This document shows positions 34,780 through 37,130 of a DNA stretch of 37,130 nucleotides, one piece after another (within the stretch, counting starts at the first letter, position 1; each line of letters begins with the position of its first letter). The stretch lies in contig JAGNEJ010000045.1 in assembly GCA_018003315.1 (NCBI GenBank), positions 1 through 37,130 of the forward strand. Reading direction: 5' to 3'. This DNA is from Verrucomicrobiales bacterium (GTDB lineage: Bacteria > Verrucomicrobiota > Verrucomicrobiia > Verrucomicrobiales > V1-33). The notes below the pieces were generated by a model. It was given only the letters and a program-made list of their open reading frames with translations, had not been told where the DNA came from and searched no databases. The position numbers and the translations under genes were made by a program.

Positions 34780-35862
34780 CTACAGTTCCGAGTCGTCCAC
34801 CGTCTCCAGTGCGCTGGCCTTTTGATAGTCAACGACACGGCCCTCGAAGAAATTCTGCTCCTTGCGGATGTCCATCAGTTCCGCCAGCCAGGGCAGTGGG
34901 TTGACGATTCCCGGATTGAGGGTGCGCAGCCCGCAGCCTTCCAGCCGACGGTCGGCGATGTAGTCGATGTAGCGGCAGAATTCATCGCAACTCAGCCCAA
35001 TGGAATTCACCGGCAGGCAGTCGCGGATGAATTCCTTTTCCAATGCCACCGCGTGCTGCATGGTGGAAACCAGTTCCTCCTGAAATTGCGCCGTCCATAC
35101 ATCCGGATTCTCCTTAACGAGGTCCATGAACAGGTTGCGCAGCAGTTCAATGTGGTTGGATTCATCGCGCAAGGTGTAACGGAACATCTGTCCAATGCCG
35201 GGGAACTTGTTCTGGCGGTAGAGGCTCAAAATCATGCCGAACAGCCCGTAGAACTGGGTGCCTTCCATGCACTGGCCGAAGACAAACATGTTCTTGGCGA
35301 GCAGTTGCTTGGTTTCGGTCTTCGTGGTGTCGAGGTCGCGCCGCAATTCCTTGGAGATGCCGGTGACGAATTCGTTTTTCTTGAGGATGGTTGGGATTTG
35401 TTCGAACATCGCCTCGCATTCGTGCGGGTTGATGCCCAAACTGGAAATCATGTAGAGCAGGCTGTCGGCATGGATGTTTTCCTCGTGGGCATGGCGACCC
35501 AACACCAGCTTCAGTTCCGGAGCGGTGACCAGTTCCCGCACCACATGGAGGATGTTGTCACCCACGATGCCCTCCGCCGCACTGAAATAACCGATGCCCA
35601 TGCGGATGATCCACCGCTCCACATCGCTGATTTCATCGGAACGCCACTGCTCCACATCCTTCTGCATGGGGATGTCTTCCGGCTCCCAATGGTTGGCCTT
35701 CATCGTCTTGTAAAGGTCATAGGCCCATGAATAACGCAGCGGCAGCAGGTTGAAGGTCATGGTCTGCCACCCATTGATGACGCTCTTGGCCTGAAAGGCT
35801 TTTTCCGCCTTGTCTTGGTCGAGCACGAAAGTCCGGGGGCCGATTTGAAAGGTTTTTTCCAT
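34780..35862 (-). CDS. nrdB: Ribonucleotide reductase class Ic small subunit
   Basis: A 360-residue R2 protein that generates the oxidant for ribonucleotide reduction with NrdA (not in the window). Metal ligands by alignment to known R2 proteins are Glu97 ('SAAEGIVGDN'), Glu128 and His131 ('HEENIHADS'), Glu200 ('CMEGTQFYG'), and Glu234 and His237 ('LRDESNHIEL'). The position of the radical tyrosine (E. coli Tyr122, Chlamydia trachomatis Phe127) is Leu135 here, and the first ligand is Glu, not Asp, as in class Ic. A Mn/Fe cofactor without a tyrosyl radical is therefore expected. The C-terminal tail 'VDYQKASALETVDDSEL' should dock to NrdA. The ATG at 35862 has no Shine-Dalgarno. Confidence 0.94.
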   Translation of the reverse strand: MEKTFQIGPRTFVLDQDKAEKAFQAKSVINGWQTMTFNLLPLRYSWAYDLYKTMKANHWEPEDIPMQKDVEQWRSDEISDVERWIIRMGIGYFSAAEGIVGDNILHVVRELVTAPELKLVLGRHAHEENIHADSLLYMISSLGINPHECEAMFEQIPTILKKNEFVTGISKELRRDLDTTKTETKQLLAKNMFVFGQCMEGTQFYGLFGMILSLYRQNKFPGIGQMFRYTLRDESNHIELLRNLFMDLVKENPDVWTAQFQEELVSTMQHAVALEKEFIRDCLPVNSIGLSCDEFCRYIDYIADRRLEGCGLRTLNPGIVNPLPWLAELMDIRKEQNFFEGRVVDYQKASALETVDDSEL

Positions 35863-36048
35863 GGAAGTAGAAAGAGGTGAGTGGTGAACGGTTGAGGGCG
35901 AAAAGAACCAAAAACCGCTAGATGTTGCGTCTGCGGGATGCCAAACAACAACATTCAGTATGTGTTGGCAAGTGGGTATCCAGGAAATTCATGGTGTCTT
36001 CCGGAAGGTTGCCGGGCAAAATTCATGCCAACGGTTTTTTGACAGCCG

Positions 36049-36077
36049 GTGAATCCCGTCTGGATTGGCGGGTTCAC
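36049..36077 (-). terminator. Stem-loop just after the menA stop
   Basis: GTGAA(T)CCCG at 36049-36058 pairs with CGGGTTCAC at 36069-36077, nine base pairs with one bulged base and a 10-base loop, beginning 6 bases after the menA stop. No T-run follows on the - strand, so termination would need Rho or the hairpin may protect the mRNA end. The rest of the 220-bp gap to nrdB shows only a weak 6-bp inverted repeat (35922-35927 with 35949-35954). Confidence 0.35.
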
Positions 36078-36082
36078 TGCGA

Positions 36083-36955
36083 TCAGTTCAGGCACGCGGT
36101 GACGAACAGTGCGGTAAAAAGCAGAAGCTGCAGTGCCGCGGCGGCCAGAAATTGGTTGTAACGGCAAGACGGTTCCGTTTTCCAAACGCAGAGGGCGAGG
36201 AGCACTCCCAGCGCGATGGTTGGCAGCGGCAGCCAGAAGCCGCTGGGAAACTCCAGTTGCGGCCAGACCAGGACTCCCACCAGGTGGGGCAGCAGGCAAA
36301 GCGCGGTGATTTCGCAGCGGGCGAACGTCGCTCCCCAGCGAACGGCCAGGGTGCGCTTGCTGGATTGCGTGTCTTCATGCAGATCTCGCAGATTGTTGAT
36401 CGCAATGAGCACCGTGCTCAGCATGCCGATTTGCAGCCCGCAGGCCAGGCCGAACCACGGCCAGGTTCCCGTCTGCACAAAAACGGTGCCGCTCACGGCA
36501 ATGAGGCCGAAGAACAGCAGGACAAAAAAATCACCCAAACCGCGGTAGGCCAGCGGCAGCGGACCACCGGTGTAGCCGTAGGCAAAATAAATGCCGGGAA
36601 TGCCAATGGCGAGGATCGGCCAGCCCCGGGTGGAGATCAGCGGCAGCGCCAGCAGGGCTGCGGCCAGCACCATCAGTCCGCCGGAAATTAGCACCGCCCG
36701 GCGGCTCATCCGGCCGGATGAGGTGATGCGCACCGGACCCAGCCGGGCGGAAGTGTCCGCACCTTTGGAAAAATCGATGGCGTCGTTGAAGAAATTGGTC
36801 GCGATCTGGATGGCAATGGTGCTCAGCAGGGTGCAGGCGGCCAGCCACAGCGAGAATACCCCGGAAAATTTCCATGCCAGGGCGCAGCCGGCACAGACCG
36901 GGGCGATGGCGGCAGGCAGTGTCTTGGGGCGTGCGGCGAGGAGCAGGGAATGCAT
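36083..36955 (-). CDS. menA: 1,4-dihydroxy-2-naphthoate polyprenyltransferase
   Basis: A 290-residue UbiA-superfamily membrane enzyme that attaches a polyprenyl chain to dihydroxynaphthoate in menaquinone synthesis. 'ARPKTLPAAIAPVCAGCALA' (8-27) is the typical MenA start. The first prenyl-diphosphate-binding motif is 'NDAIDFSKGAD' (57-67) and the second is 'NNLRDLHEDTQSSKRTLAV' (about 187-205). Eight or nine hydrophobic helices fit the fold. ATG 36955 starts the protein at the usual position; an upstream Met at 36985 is less likely because it overlaps the preceding gene's end. It lies 31 bp after a gluconolactonase-like gene on the same strand. Menaquinone is therefore a likely quinone of this organism. 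Confidence 0.9.
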   Translation of the reverse strand: MHSLLLAARPKTLPAAIAPVCAGCALAWKFSGVFSLWLAACTLLSTIAIQIATNFFNDAIDFSKGADTSARLGPVRITSSGRMSRRAVLISGGLMVLAAALLALPLISTRGWPILAIGIPGIYFAYGYTGGPLPLAYRGLGDFFVLLFFGLIAVSGTVFVQTGTWPWFGLACGLQIGMLSTVLIAINNLRDLHEDTQSSKRTLAVRWGATFARCEITALCLLPHLVGVLVWPQLEFPSGFWLPLPTIALGVLLALCVWKTEPSCRYNQFLAAAALQLLLFTALFVTACLN

Positions 36956-36986
36956 GGCGACGAGGGCGGCAGTGCCTCCCCGCAAG

Positions 36987-37130
36987 TCAGAGCTTGGGCG
37001 GTTCCGGTTTGACCGGTCCGTCGGCAGGGCGGATGCCGCTCACGCGCATTCGCCTGCGGAAGACTTTGTCGCCGGCAGTCACGTAGAGGACGTCCGGTTT
37101 CTCCCCGCCGAACTGCACGCTGTCGGGGGC
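36987..37130 (-). CDS. SMP-30/gluconolactonase-like protein, C-terminal fragment
   Basis: The - strand is open from the window edge to a TGA at 36987-36989 and gives 47 residues. 'VQFGGEKPDVLYVTAGDKVF' followed by 'RRRMRVSG' and a Pro-rich end 'GPVKPEPPKL' resembles the last beta-propeller blade of SMP-30/gluconolactonase proteins ('FGG...TLYVTAG..VFR'). The start is beyond the window. It precedes menA by 31 bp on the same strand. Confidence 0.7.
   Translation of the reverse strand, partial: APDSVQFGGEKPDVLYVTAGDKVFRRRMRVSGIRPADGPVKPEPPKL

Noticed and set aside
35922..35954. ATGTTG/CAACAT inverted repeat upstream of nrdB as an NrdR box
   Set aside because: NrdR sites are paired about 16-bp palindromes with an ACACnATATnnnGTGT-like pattern; this one does not match.

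Overview
The window looks like a chromosomal segment of a GC-rich member of the Verrucomicrobiota, probably near Verrucomicrobiales. This is inferred from gene content, not from a marker-gene tree. The indicators are a secreted DUF1800/DUF1501 pair with a Tat signal, many large secreted proteins (LamG, Ig/FN3, beta-helix, ThuA), C-terminal tails ending in 'FLRV'/'FFRI'-type motifs, a class Ic ribonucleotide reductase small subunit, and a near absence of Shine-Dalgarno sequences.

Positions 1-2976 are a mobile-element scar. They hold the 3' end of an ISL3-family element, a short remnant of an integron-type tyrosine recombinase, and an IS1634-family element (about 556-2687). Recognisable integrase homology stops at the base before the left inverted repeat of that element. 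The transposase carries an in-frame insertion made of small hairpins. About 290 bp of palindrome-containing DNA follows.

Positions 2977-9855 (+ strand) encode a DUF1800 protein with a very long coiled-coil N-terminus, its DUF1501 partner, a trimeric-type purine nucleoside phosphorylase, and a secreted single-heme cytochrome-like protein that overlaps the phosphorylase gene by ATGA. Positions 9872-12355 (- strand) encode a secreted FN3/Ig/cyclophilin protein. queE (+) follows at 12522-13217. An apparent - strand operon, purH, mtnP and a conserved protein of unknown function, occupies 13224-17099. Purine synthesis and salvage of nucleosides and methylthioadenosine are therefore well represented.

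Positions 17346-22861 (- strand) encode a polysaccharide deacetylase, a PqiA-domain membrane protein, a parallel beta-helix protein and a ThuA-domain protein. An M16 metallopeptidase (+) is divergent from ThuA and convergent with gyrA (-). The likely gyrA terminator lies inside the last codons of the peptidase gene. A Tat-exported phosphocholine-type phospholipase C (-) and a three-LamG secreted protein (+) diverge from each other. nrdB (-), menA (-) and the C-terminus of an SMP-30/gluconolactonase-like protein (-) close the window.

I found no tRNA, rRNA or CRISPR array. I cannot claim a complete new multi-gene system. The strongest unusual signals are the coiled-coil DUF1800 fusion, the hairpin insertion in the transposase, the leucine at the NrdB radical site, the non-canonical GyrA quinolone region, and the unknown family in the purH-mtnP operon.
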